DNA of 64,000 bases from Leptodactylus fallax (taxonomy: Eukaryota > Chordata > Amphibia > Anura > Leptodactylidae), in the NCBI GenBank assembly GCA_947044405.1, contig CAMRHE010000359.1:1541001-1605000 (forward strand), read 5' to 3'. The position numbers and the translations under genes are program-made. The number at the start of each line of letters is the position of its first letter. The first letter of the stretch is position 1. Under the pieces are notes generated by a model. It worked only from the letters and a program-made list of their open reading frames with translations, was not told the DNA's origin and made no database searches. Shown piece by piece: positions 12,697-23,920 of the stretch.

Positions 12697-14222
12697 TGGT
12701 ATGCTTTGACATTTGCAGAGTTGCTGTTTAGAGAGAGGAGGGTGGAGGTGATGAAGTGTCCTGAGATGTGTTGTGTGATGATCAGCTCTAAAAAACCAAA
12801 AGATGTGATATTCATGAGATGTTTATCATTTATCCTATATGTTAAGATCTAAGCTGTGTTGTGAATTACAGCCTGTCAATGGGTTTTGCTAGCCTGTTGT
12901 CATATTATGAACTGGTTTCATGGGAACTGGAGTTCTTAATACAATTGGTGGTATGATATGTGGACACATTTGTCCCTGTAAGATACATCACAAAATGGTA
13001 GGGTTCTTAAAGTCTTTCAGCATTATACGTTAACTTTCAGGCAGTTATTTGAGGGTTTTTTTCACTTGTAGATAATGTTGGGGATTGTGGGATGATGGAT
13101 GTTTGGTGATATTTTTAAATCCCTTTCCAGGGATCCATGTATAATTTTTTTGTCGGATCTAGTCATGGTGATGTTCTACAATTCACCATCAAAGGGAAAA
13201 CCATACAAAATTTTCTAGATTTAATGAAAAATATTCATATGCTCGCCAAACAAAAAAAAATCTTTACTTTCTCCATTTGTTCCATGGCTGTAAATATGCT
13301 TGCAAACCTATATATTCTAAATTTTTATGTTGCTGAGAATTTTCATATTAGCACTATTTTGTAAGAGAGGACCTTAGTTTCTATATTTCCTACTTATCTT
13401 GGAAAGAAAATCAAGTAAGCCCTTGGAAGGAACATTTCTGTATATTCTAATAAAACGAGTAAAAGTGCTTGCTGTTTTATTACTAGTACATGCTGAGTGA
13501 GACTCCTTTTGCTTAGTAAATGGAAATGATCAACATTAATATTAAAAAATATACTTTTCTCTGACGACAGCCTTTGTCAGCTTATGGAGATTAATATGAA
13601 TCAATACCCTTCAGATCTGCAGCACATTTGGTTTCTAACACTTAAATTTTACAATTTGTGCTTTAACCACTTCCGGACGCTCATATTTACGTCCGGAAGT
13701 GGTTGCCTTGTTTTGCAAGGACATACCGAAATCATGCAACTGCTGAAACGGGGAGCCGACTGTAACGGGGAGTCGACTGTTGTTACCATCCCTGCTTTCC
13801 CTGAGCGCCGTGTACACAGCTATGGGCGCTGCCATGATGCAGCTCCCCTCTGACCTGGCGGTCACGTGATCCGTCGGGATCAGAGTCTGTTAGAACTGCT
13901 GGGTCCTGCAGGACCCAGATCAGCTCTATAGTAACATGCAGGAGGCTGTATTCCTCCTTCAACTTGGGCTAAATATACCAGCCCCAGCTGCAGGGGAAAT
14001 CAGCCCCCCCCCATAAAAAAAAAAGTGATCAGATGTCCCCAAAAGTCTGTTATGACACCATGTACAGTAAAAAAAATAGAAAAGTAAAAAAAAATTTAAA
14101 AATAAAATAAAAAATACCTAAAATATGCCAATAAAATGCCCTTATTACAGGTTCTAGCCCCACCCCCGATGACATCATACAAAATAAAAATTACCATAAC
14201 GGAGAGGAAAAACTATTTAATG

Positions 14223-14441
14223 CTAAGGCCCCACATTGCGGAAACGCGGCTTTTTTTGTTGCATATTTTGCTGCGTTATTTTGAGCCCAAACCAGGAGTG
14301 GATTAAGCACTAGGGAGAAATATAAAAACTCCCTATATATTTCCGATTCCTTTTGTAGTCATTCTTGGCTTCGGCGCAAAAAACCACAGCAAAATCTGCA
14401 ACAAAAAAAGTTGCATTTCCACAACGCAGGGCCTCAGCCTT
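14223..14441. mobile_element. MITE with AAGGC...GCCTTA ends
   Basis: Starts near GCTAAGGCCCCACATTG and ends GGGCCTCAGCCTTA. The body (a TTGAGCC segment, CCTTTTGTAG, TTGGCTTCGG) matches further copies at about 58840-59018 and 60840-61024, which end the same way. No coding capacity. Confidence 0.7.
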
Positions 14442-14502
14442 AAAAAGTTTTTTTGTACCACCTTGTGCTATTAAATAAAAAAAAAAAAAAACGTTTTACC
14501 AT

Positions 14503-15872
14503 TGTGAAGGATCTAGTCCTACCAGAACCCGCTTCTGGCACACCTGCGATCGCTTCAATTACCTCACACCCACTTCCAATGAGTGTTTTGGGCCTCTTAG
14601 GATAATACAAAAGACGAACCTTCTAAATTTTATATATTTATTAAACCCTAAACGGGTCGGCACTAGACACTTAACACATACAGAGAATACATGCAGCAAT
14701 TAGCAAAAAGATACAAGTAAATAGCACGGTGCATAAAATAAAAAATGGGAGATAACAGAAAGAAAAGAATATGTTACCAACACAAGTCTGTGGTTGGATC
14801 TCTGGCTCCAGATGATGATGTGGATCATGAGCCAGGGCACGTATCTTATAAAGTCCAGTAGCAGATGAATCTTAGCAGAGCAAAAGGCAGAAGACAATTC
14901 CGGAAAAAAAATAGTTAGTCCATTTCTCTGAGCCCATGTGGTAGGCGTCAGGGTTCGTTCTTAAGCAAAGCATGTGTTTCCTACATGCGATTACACCTCT
15001 TCTAGGTTAACAAGATGATCTCAGGCCTTGCTGCTTAGGCTGCATGGAGAGCACATGGTGGGATTCTCCAACTTGACCTCATCCACACCTCTCCTTCAGG
15101 AGCAACACATGACAAAGGACAGAAGACAAAAGAGACCGTCTCAGCCTGGACTGAGACCTTTTACCTCCCCTGGTCTCGTCCCTAAGTGAGGTCACCAGGG
15201 TGAGGGGCCACCCCCTCTCTACATCTTAGAATCATTTTTCTGTATAATTCTTTGCCCGAAGACTATAGCATCGGCCCGGTGGTATAATGGGGTTCGTAAC
15301 GGGATCCCCAACACATAGACTCCAAGGTTGACACTCCATTTCCCTTTGGGTAAGGAGATCAGTGTCCGGGCTTTGAACTGTGACATGTGAGTATTCTGAG
15401 CGTGTGTCTTGACCTAACGCATCTGTAGAATTTATCGGGGCGACTTTAAGGTGTCCTCCAGGCCAGATATTGTCATAAAACCATAATCCCTTTGAAGCAG
15501 AGTTGGCTCCCCTCTGTCTACCAATGATATGCAAATCGTTTCCCCAGCACATCCTTTCTGCCAGACCCCCCTGGGTTAATGAGTATAGCAAGTATAGCAG
15601 TCTTATGCCAACAAAGGCCTGTGTCAGTGACTCTCTGGGGATCAAAGGGTTGCTGACTACAGATACCAGGATCCACAACCCCAAGCCTATAACCAAATTG
15701 CTGATTGCTTCAGGGACAGGACAATAGCCCTGAGCATCAATTAGAGAGTAGACGGACCGCATTCCAGCTGCCTCACTAGTCCTGAGCCTAGGCACCAACT
15801 CCCACTGTGCAGTAATATACTGTAGACCGATAGTAATACCATAAAACCATATCTGAGCCTCCTATCATGACA
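14503..15872 (-). mobile_element. Probable solo LTR of a retroelement
   Basis: Read on the minus strand, 1370 bp run from TGTCATGATAGG to GATCCTTCACA, the TG...CA ends of an LTR. An AATAAA lies at roughly 14642-14647 in the sense strand. No polymerase or gag sequence lies beside it, so it looks like a solo LTR. No clear target duplication was found, which lowers confidence. It contains the 188-codon frame listed separately. Confidence 0.55.
15232..15798 (-). CDS. 188-codon open frame inside the probable LTR
   Basis: Uninterrupted minus-strand frame in the 5' part of the LTR. The middle is hydrophobic (an ISNLVIGLGLWILVSVV segment at about 32-48, then LLYLLYSL) and could be a membrane segment. 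The C-terminal half is polar with cysteines (ECQPWSLCVGDPV). I recognise no family. LTRs seldom hold long frames, although a few retroviruses have LTR-encoded proteins. Chance remains possible; the first ATG is not supported by other evidence. Confidence 0.3.
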   Translation of the reverse strand: MVPRLRTSEAAGMRSVYSLIDAQGYCPVPEAISNLVIGLGLWILVSVVSNPLIPRESLTQAFVGIRLLYLLYSLTQGGLAERMCWGNDLHIIGRQRGANSASKGLWFYDNIWPGGHLKVAPINSTDALGQDTRSEYSHVTVQSPDTDLLTQREMECQPWSLCVGDPVTNPIIPPGRCYSLRAKNYTEK

Positions 15873-15894
15873 CCCCCCCTCTTTTGTTTATATT

Positions 15895-16298
15895 TAGAGA
15901 TGAGTGAATCGAAGCTGCAGAAGTGGAATTCGATCCGAATTTCAGGAAAACTTCAATTTGCATGGAATCCGGATTTCCTGATGCTTTGAGGTAACGAATA
16001 TTTAGTAAGGACCTTTGTGACATCAGACGGTCACAAGATATTCTCTAGTGATGTGATTGGGTAGACATGTCTTTGCTTGTTAGCAGATCCTTCCACATGA
16101 ATAAAAGTTGTCCGTGCTGGAGAGAGAGAGACATGACCACGGCCTCCAAGGGCTTCCACCATTTTGCTGCCCACCCCGGCTTTCTGCAGACAGGAAATAG
16201 CTGTTTATTCGCCACGAATTAATTCGAATCGAAGAGAATCGTATCGGAAAATTGCCGAAGTTGCCGAATCGAATTTTTGAAAACTTCGCTCATCTCTA
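15895..16298. mobile_element. hAT-type MITE with 8-bp target duplication
   Basis: Ends are TAGAGATGAG and CTCATCTCTA, flanked by perfect TTTATATT duplications at 15887-15894 and 16299-16306. 404 bp, no transposase. The GAATCGAA/TTCGATTC-rich subterminal repeats are typical of this frog MITE type. Confidence 0.9.
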
Positions 16299-16449
16299 TT
16301 TATATTTTCCCAGATATAAAAAAAAAAATTAAAACACACGCAAAAATAAAAGTATAAAAATAAAGCCCTATGTGTAACCGAAAAAAGACAAAGAAATTTG
16401 TTGAATAACGCAAATGATAAAAATGTTATATCCCTCAAAACCGCACATA

Positions 16450-18053
16450 CAGTGGGGAAAAAAAAGTATTTAGTCAGCCACCAATTGTGCAAGTTCTCCC
16501 ACTTAAAAAGATGATGCCGGCCTGTAATTGACATCATAGGTAGACCTCAACTATGAGAGATAAAATGAGAAAACATATCTAGAAAATCACATTGTCCGAT
16601 ATTTTTAGAATTTATTTGCAAATTATGGTGGAAAATAAGTATTTGCTTACCTACAAACAAGCAAGATTTCTGGCTCTCACAGACCTGTAACTTCTTCTTT
16701 AAGAGGCTCCTCTGTCCTCCACTCATTACCTGTAGTAATGGCACCTGTTTCACATTGTTATCAGTATAAAAGACACCTGTCCACAACCTCAAACAGTCAC
16801 ACTCCAAACTCCACTATGGTGAAGACCAAAGAGCTGTGGAAGGACACCAGAAACAAAATTGTAGACCTGCACCAGGCTGGGAAGACTGAATCTGCAATAG
16901 GCAAGCAGCTTGGTGTGAAGAAATCAACTGTGGGAGCAATAATTAGAAAATGAAAGACATACAAGACCACTGATGATCTCCCTCGATCAGGGGCTCCACG
17001 CAAGATCACACCCCATGGGGTCAAAATGATCACAAGAACGGTGAGCAAAAATCCCAGAACCACATGGGGGGACCTAGTGAATGACCTGCAGAAAGCTGGA
17101 ACTAACGTAACAAAGGCTACCGTCAGTAACACACTACACCGCCAGGGACTCAGATCCTGCAGTGCCAGACGTGTCCCCCTGTTTAAGCCAGTACATATCC
17201 GGGCCCGTCTGAAGTTTGCTAGAGAGCATTTGGATGTTCCAGAAGAGTAATGGGAGAATGTCATATGGCCAGATGAAACCAAAGTAGAACTGTTTGGTAG
17301 AAACACAACTCGTCGTGTTTGGAGGAGAGTGAATGCTGAGTTGCATCCAAAGAACACCATACCTACTGTGAAGCATGGGGGTGGCAACATCATACTTTGG
17401 GGCTGTTTCTCTGCAAAGGGATCAGGACGACTGATCCGTGTACATGAAAGAATGAATGGGGCCATGTATCGTGAGATTTTGAGTGCAAACCTCCTTCCAT
17501 CATCAAGGGCATTGAAGATGAAACGTGGCTGGATCTTTCAGCAGGACAATGATCCCAAGCACACCGCCAGGACAACGAAGGAGCGGCTTCGTAAGAAGCA
17601 TTTCAAGGTCCTGGAGTGGCCTAGCGAGTCTCCAGATCTCAACCCCATAGAAAACCTTTGGAGGGAGTTGAAAGTCCGTGTTGCCCAGCGACAGCCGCAA
17701 AACATCCCTGCTCTAGAGGAGATCTGCATGGAGGAATGGGCCAACATACCAGCAACAGTGTGTGCCAACCTTGTGAAGACTTGCAGAAAACGTTTGACTT
17801 CTGTCATTGCCAACAAAGGATATAGAACAAAGTATTGAGATGAACTTTTGTTATTGACCAAATACTTATTTTCCACCATAATTTGCAAATAAATTCTTTA
17901 AAAATCAGACAATGTGATTTTCTGGATTTGTTTTCTCATTTTGTCTCTCATAGTTGAGGTCTGTCTATGATGTAAATTACAGGCCAGCCTCATCTTTTTA
18001 AGTGGGAGAACTTGCACAATTGGTGGCTGACTAAATACTTTTTTTCCCCACTG
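16450..18053 (+). mobile_element. Complete Tc1-type (DD34E) transposon
   Basis: 1604-bp element starting CAGTGGGGAAAA and ending in the near-exact complement, flanked by TA at 16448-16449 and 18054-18055. The inverted repeats run for roughly 110 bp each (through the segment about cutting tract AGTTCTCCCACTT). It carries one transposase frame on the plus strand and sits inside an older TTAA-flanked repeat (13667-18113). Confidence 0.93.
16816..17838 (+). pseudogene. Tc1 transposase, full length with two nonsense codons
   Basis: A single frame of 340 codons, the usual Tc1 length, cuts and reinserts the element at TA. It has an N-terminal paired-like helix-turn-helix region (start [15 protein letters not shown]) and a DDE domain. 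The catalytic triad is D153 (PDETK), D244 (QQDNDPKH) and E279 ([11 protein letters not shown]), with 34 residues between the last two. There are no frameshifts; the frame is broken only by TGA at codon 46 (16951, a position normally Trp) and TAA at codon 145 (17248). As it stands it cannot make full-length protein. Confidence 0.92.
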
Positions 18054-18168
18054 TACAAAAACCCCGAAAATGAGTCTGGTCCTGAACCACAAATTGGCCA
18101 CGTACTGAAGTGGTTAAATAGTTTTGGTCCTAAATATGGAGCAGTAGAAGTAAAGGCATATATATATA

Positions 18169-18460
18169 CAGTACAGACCAAAAGTTTGGACACACCTTCT
18201 CATTCCAAGAGTTTTCTGTATTTTCATGACTATAAAAATTGTAGATTCACACTGAAGGCATCAAAACTATGAATTAACACATGTGGAATTATATACTTAA
18301 CAAAAAAGTGTGAAACAACTGGAAATATGTCTTATATTCTAGGTTCTTCAAAGTAGCCACCTTTTGCTTTGATTACTGCTTTGCACACTCTTGGCATTCT
18401 CTTGATGAGCTTCAAGAGGTAGTCACCTATAATGGTCTTCCAACAGTCTTGAAGGAGTTA
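18169..18460. mobile_element. Fragment of the DD38E Tc1-type element (one end only)
   Basis: CAGTACAGACCAAAAG at 18169 after TA, followed by about 290 bp matching the end of the complete copy at 27638-30806, including the complement of the transposase C-terminal codons. The match stops abruptly at about 18460 where another Tc1-type sequence begins. This copy supplies the uninterrupted version of the site where the DD35E element inserted in the other copy. Confidence 0.85.
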
Positions 18461-18785
18461 TTTGCCATGAGGTGCCATGTTGAACTTCCAGTGACCAGTA
18501 TGAGAGAATGTGAGGGCAATAACACCAAATTTAAGACATCTGCTCCCCATTCACACCTGAAACCTTGTAACACTAACAAGTCACATGACACCGGGGAGGG
18601 AAAATGGCTAATTGGGCACAATTTGTCCATTTTCAATTAGAGGTTTACCCACTTTTGTTGCCAGGGGTTTAGAAATTAATGGCTGTGTGTTGAGTGATTT
18701 TCAGGGCACACCAAATTTACACTGTTATACGAGCTGTAAAATAAAATAATTACAAAAATGTGAGGGGTGTTTTGTGAGATACTAT
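18461..18785. mobile_element. 3' end fragment of another Tc1-type family
   Basis: Contains GTTGCCAGGGGTTTAG, TTACACTGTTATAC and ends in AAATGTGAGGGGTG and TGTGAGATACTA. I recognise these as the terminal part of a Tc1-type repeat shared by fish and frogs. No transposase remains. Confidence 0.6.
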
Positions 18786-18939
18786 GTATATTTTATATAT
18801 ACTGGTCTTGATAACCCCTTTTCACTGTATTTTGTGCCTAATTCATTTATCTTAAAATTAGATGCATTTTTGTTTAGCTTGTTGGTATAATTTATACTAG
18901 AAAACCGATATAAATTATTCTAAATCTAATGGGTTTTAG

Positions 18940-19945
18940 GGCCTTGGATAATTGTCTCAAAAGCTAATTAATGGGCTGCATGGACTATTCCCTTGTTATA
19001 CCAGCATCAATTAAACAGGTAATAGATCTGGAGTTGATTCCAGGTGTGGCATTTGCATTTGGAAACTGTTGCCATGAACCCACAACATGCGGTCAAAGGA
19101 GCTCTCAATGCAAGTGAAACAGAACATCATTACACTGAAAAAAAATCCATCAGAGAGAGAGAGAGGAAATCGAAAGTGGGAATTAGGAGTGGCCAAAACA
19201 ACAGTTTGATACATTATGGTAAAACAAAAGGGTGCACTGGTGAGCTTGGGAAATCAAAAAGATCTGGGTGTCTACGGATGACAACTGTGTTGGATGATCA
19301 CATAATCCTTTCCATGGTAAAAAAAACAAAACAAACAAACAAAAAAAAACTTCTCAACATCCACCCAAGTGAAGAACACTCTTCAGGAAGTATGAGCATC
19401 AAAGTCTACCATCAAAGCAAAGATTTCATGAAAGAAAATACAGAGGGTTCACCACAAGGTGAAAACCATTAATCAGCCTAATAAATAGAAAGGCCAGATT
19501 GGACTTTGCTACAATTATCCAAAGAAGCCAGCCCAGGTTTGGAACAGCGTTGTTTGGACAGATGAAACTAAGATCAACTTGTACCAGTATGATGGGAAGA
19601 AGAAAGTATAGAAAATGCTTGGAATGGCTCATGATCCAAAGCATACCGCATCCTCTGTAAAACATGGTGAAGGCAGTGTGATGGCATTGGCATGCATGGC
19701 TTCTAATGGCACTGTTTAACTATTGTTTATTGATGATGTGACAGAAGGCAGAAGCAGCCAGATGAATTCAGAAATGTACAGGGGTATATTTTCTGTTCAA
19801 ATTCAATCAAATGCAGCAGATTGATTGGACAGTGCTACACAGTACAGATGGACAATGACCCAAAACATACTGCAAAAGCAACCCAGTTTTCTTATGCAAA
19901 GAAGTGGAATATTCTGCAATGGCTGAGTCAAAGGGGTTTTATGAT
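18940..19945 (+). pseudogene. Decayed, truncated Tc1-type transposase (third family)
   Basis: Recognisable pieces in order: GGAGTTGATTCCAGGTGTGG leader, an N-terminal region (ERKSKVGIRSGQNNSLIHY), a middle segment with TDETK-like and KHTASSVKHGE-like words near 19560-19680, and [13 protein letters not shown] at 19849-19887. The frame is broken by many shifts and stops and ends before the last catalytic glutamate. The 3' part is replaced by an unrelated palindromic repeat. Confidence 0.8.
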
Positions 19946-19988
19946 CACATTTTTTTCAAAGTTTAAACTCCTAGAAACATGCAAATGT

Positions 19989-20217
19989 AACCCTTTCCAA
20001 GCTCAATGACAATTCAAGAAGTATTTTAATATCCACACTCACCTAACATGCTCTTGACCCTATTTTAGTTGTCTCCTGGAATAGCCGACCTGGTCCACTG
20101 ATCCAGCTGGACTCTGCATAGAGCACTCTGAAGTTTTAAGGTTATGGTGGAGGGCCTTGTACAGGGTTACAGATCAAGGATGATGAGTAACCTATGGTCC
20201 TGAGCTGGAAAGGGTTA
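19989..20217. repeat. Palindromic TTAA-type MITE
   Basis: TAACCCTTTCCAAGCTCA near 19988 and TGAGCTGGAAAGGGTTAA at 20201-20217 are complementary ends around a 200-bp body. One flank is TTAA and the other is GTAA, consistent with one mutation. Confidence 0.55.
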
Positions 20218-20389
20218 AATTATACAAAAATAAATATCAGTGGAATGATGTACATTGAGATTCTAATTGTCATTATGTGCTAACACTTTTTTCCTATTAA
20301 ATTGTATTTTGTAAATTAATGAGGTACATCATGTCATGTTTTATTCATAACACTTTTCAGAAGGGTGTGTTAAATTATGTACTACAAGC

Positions 20390-20390
<1 letters not shown>

Positions 20391-20431
<41 letters not shown>

Positions 20432-20440
20432 GTATCTGTC
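20391..20440. repeat. (ATCT)n microsatellite
   Basis: About ten consecutive ATCT units, then imperfect ones. Confidence 0.95.
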
Positions 20441-20955
20441 TATCTATTTGACTCTGAATCAAATTCAATACAAAATCACCATATGCTAGCAAATTCATTG
20501 ACAGGCTGCAATTCGTATTCCACACATACAGCAAAGAGTCTCACATCTCATGCCACACATCATCTCACATGTTGAGCCAAGAAGAAAGGTATGGAAAGGC
20601 ATATTTCAATCTATTTGAATCAAAAGTTTTTCTTTTTGTTCCTTTTTACTTTTGGGATGGTTTCACATATAATTCTCAAATTCACACAGGTGCACACATT
20701 AGGGCCAATTGTATAGGAAGCTAACTAACCATGAGTGTGTTTTTTTGATGTGTAGGTAGATTCCAGAAAAAACAGAAGAAACCCCTAATAACTCTATACA
20801 GATGGTGGTTGGACTCCAGAATGACAATAGTGTTAACTACTAGATTATGACTAGATTATGGTGCTGATTTAGAATCTGGGTCAGTTACGATATCAAAAGT
20901 AAATTTGTAATATACTATATTAGGGTTAAGCAATTGTTTCAAACATTTAGAAAAA

Positions 20956-20957
<2 letters not shown>

Positions 20958-21010
<53 letters not shown>
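20958..21010. repeat. (TA)n microsatellite
   Basis: Uninterrupted TA run of about 50 bp. Confidence 0.95.
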
Positions 21011-21015
<5 letters not shown>

Positions 21016-21360
21016 ATGTATTAATTTGTATTTTTGTTTTAAGGGAAATGAAGAATTTTCCCTTTAATATTTACCCTAATAGGATTTTAAAGATGTTTAA
21101 CACTTTTATATAATAATGTACATGTATGTACTTGCAAGTAACTACAGTATATAGGCAATTGTTGGGAATATTTAAGCATGCATTACCAAGGAAAACGTTC
21201 ATAGGGTTCTTCAATGGGCTCTGGTCTGTCTGCTCATACAGATGTGTCCACACTAAACATTGCTGGAGTTTGGTTAATAATTCCAATTTGTCATTAAACA
21301 AATTCAATACAATATCACAACATGACAAAACCCTTTAAAGGCTGAAATTAACCAAACAAT

Positions 21361-23920
21361 GTCTACAGATATGTCCACACTTATCCCCTTCCTGCATCAT
21401 GGTATGGCATGACAAGTATGTTAGTACATTATGCCATACTATATTGTAGTGAACATGGTGCTGGCTCAAAAGTGGAGATTTCTGCAAATCCAGCCATCAC
21501 AGATAATCCCAGTGGTGGGTGTTTAACCCCTTTTGATGCTGTACTCAAGAGTGACCACAACATCTAAGTGTTTCCCCACAGCTAAATTACCTTCATCTGC
21601 ATAACACACTGCAATTAAAATAAAATTTTATTTAATACAGAAATAAAAAAAATAATACAAAAAATAAAAGTAATCCCTCCCCCCAAATCTCCATTTAAAA
21701 ATGGTTAAACTGAGTTTATGGCTCATTTTTTAACCACAGCAAAGGCTTTAAATAATACTTGCATACTCACCTCTCCAGTTGGCCTGTGATCTAGAAAAGA
21801 GTGCCCGTTCAAGTACCCGGGGTTTCAGACCTTTGGCAAGCACATGATCAAGACAGACCATTGGCTCCTGAGGAGCAATGCTCCTTGGACAGAATTTCAG
21901 CAAAGACTGCGACCTGAATGGCATCTCTCAGCTGGATCCCTATCCATATGGAGAGGCGAGTATGCAGATTTTTTTTTTTATGTTAAACCACTGTAGAGGT
22001 TTAAAAAAATGTAAAAATAAAAAAATTAATTGAAACACATTCTTCATATTGCTACATCTGTAATGACTTGTACCAATAAACTAATGCATCATTTATTGCA
22101 CACTATGAATTCTGTCAAAAAAGGTTAAAATACAAAACAGAAATGCTGTTTTTTTTGTCACCTTGTTGTGCATGTATAGCTCATTCCATAAAATATGCTC
22201 TTAACTAGCTCTGTCCATGAAAAAATTTTTTGGTTTTTAGAAGATTGTGATGCAAAAATATATAAGGCTTTTAATTGTATAAAATAAAGTATATAAATTA
22301 GATATTGCGCCATGCATGACAAACCATATTCTAAATATAAAACCTAATTTATTCCACATTTTGAATGCTATAAAAAAGACAAGGCTAAGGCTCCACATGG
22401 CCTCCCGCAGCAAAAAAAGCGCTGCGGGAGAAACTGTGGCGGGATCGCATCGCAGTTCTTCCTGCAGCGCTTTTAGACAGAAAGTTTGCAGAGTTTTCCT
22501 CTGCGGACTTTCTGTTTCAATTATATCTATGGGGAAACAGCTGGCGTTTCTTTAGGTATAACTGACATGCTGCGATTTCCAAAACCGTTCCAGTTTTGGA
22601 AATCACCGCGTGTCCATGGCGCATTTTTTTTCCGCAAAGTGGGCATTGGATTCACTAGAATCCCATCTGACTGTAAAACGCCGCGATTTTTTTCTGTGGC
22701 GCTTCCGCTGTGGGTGATTCACGGCGTTTACACAACGTAGGGCTTTAGCCTCAAAGAACATTTGAAATGCTCTCATTTAGTCACCTTGCCTCAAAACACT
22801 AACATGAAAAGCGATTAAAGTCATACACACCATAGAATGCTACCAATGAAAAGCACATCTTACCTCACCAAAAAAGTAAGAACCCAACTAGTTAGGTCAT
22901 TGGGTTGTTTTTTTGTTTTTTTTTTTAAAGTGCTTTATTGTATAACAATGGCAAAACATAAACTATAAAATTTGGGAAATGCTATAATTGTACTGTCTCA
23001 CAAAATAAAGGTAATCTGTTATGCCATATGATGAACGGTTCAAAATGTAAAATTAAAAATAATATGCCAGAGGGGAAAACACAAGCCCTCGGAATACAAC
23101 AATGAAAAAAGTTGAAAAAGTTGCTTCTGAATTCATTTCCAGCTATCCAGTACATTGTACTGAATATTAAACGGTGCCATTATGATTTACAATTTGTCCT
23201 GCAAAAAATAAGCCATGATATAGTTTTGTGAACAGAAAAATAAAAAGGTTCTGACTTTTGGAAAGTAAGAAGTGAAAAACAAGAATGGAAAAAAATGGCT
23301 GCAGAGGGAATGACACAGTTTGATTTATTCAGAAGTCATATCAAGTCATGAATATATGGCTAAATGATATTCAGGAACCACAACCTTCACCACTGAAGAC
23401 TATCTGTAATCTGTGAAACCCGCTGGGGGTCTAAGCCTACAACACTGTGATAAATATTTGTAGATGCAGATTCTACTTTGTACATCAATTTTATAGTCCC
23501 ATTAGCATGGATTCAAGAGAATCCAAGGTTTCAGCCTGAAGTACGTGTAAAAGCCAAATTTCTGCTTAAATACAAAACTGGTATTACAGCTGAAATATTT
23601 TTGCGTATATTTGAATTGAAATCAACATTGTCAAAATATCTGCAAACAAGTGGCTTAGATATCTCATAAGCTCATCACATGGTATCTGGAACACAAGGCA
23701 ATCTAAAAAAGCTTCCAAGAGATTTTCATGTACAATACTGAAGAATTCTGCAGAAGATTTCATTAAATGGTAAAATGACAAACTGTAAGAACTTGGCCTG
23801 TGAACTTTGAAGTACAAATCACCCTTCCTTTAACAAGGTTAAGGGAGAAGAAAATCACAACTGGTAAGTCTTCTCAAGATGAAATGATATCAGATGCCAA
23901 TACAACCTATGAGTTACAAG
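21361..23920. other. Repeat-rich block, partly resolved
   Basis: From about 21380 resembles a TTAA-type repeat (TATCCCCTTCCTGCATCATG, GTTTAACCCCTTTTG). It contains an embedded palindromic segment at about 21720-21990 (ATACTCACCTCTCC paired with GGAGAGGCGAGTAT) and the MITE at 22384-22753. Later A/T-rich DNA (22970-23240) may be its interior. No gene supported. Confidence 0.4.
22384..22753. mobile_element. MITE, reverse-oriented relative of 27103-27482
   Basis: Begins AGGCTAAGGCTCCACATGGC and ends GGGCTTTAGCCT. Includes ATGCTGCGATTTCCAAAACC and GACTTTCTGTTTCAATTATA, the complements of words in the other copies. Frames at 22316-22740 are by-products. Confidence 0.75.

Larger units (their letters stand above)
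9111..13662. other. Intergenic block
   Basis: AT-rich DNA. Holds the TG microsatellite, the 9667 palindrome, the 11520-12070 repeats and the Tc1-like fragment at 12083-12696. I see nothing else. Confidence 0.45.
13667..18113. mobile_element. TTAA-flanked repeat expanded by four nested insertions
   Basis: Begins CCACTTCCGGACG after TTAA (13663-13666) and ends CTGAAGTGG before TTAA (18114-18117). Surviving core segments are 13667-14222, 14442-14502, 15873-15894, 16299-16449 and 18054-18113. Nested within are a MITE (14223-14441), a probable solo LTR (14503-15872), a hAT MITE (15895-16298) and a Tc1 transposon (16450-18053). TTAA targets and short terminal repeats fit the T2/Kolobok-like class; no transposase is present. 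Confidence 0.7.

Noticed and set aside
17134..17888. Minus-strand frames of 61 to 116 codons, and 16797-17465 minus (222 codons)
   Set aside because: They are antisense to the Tc1 transposase and contain no domain of their own.
20391..20440. Possible CRISPR-like array of short repeats
   Set aside because: It is a simple ATCT microsatellite without spacers, in a vertebrate genome.
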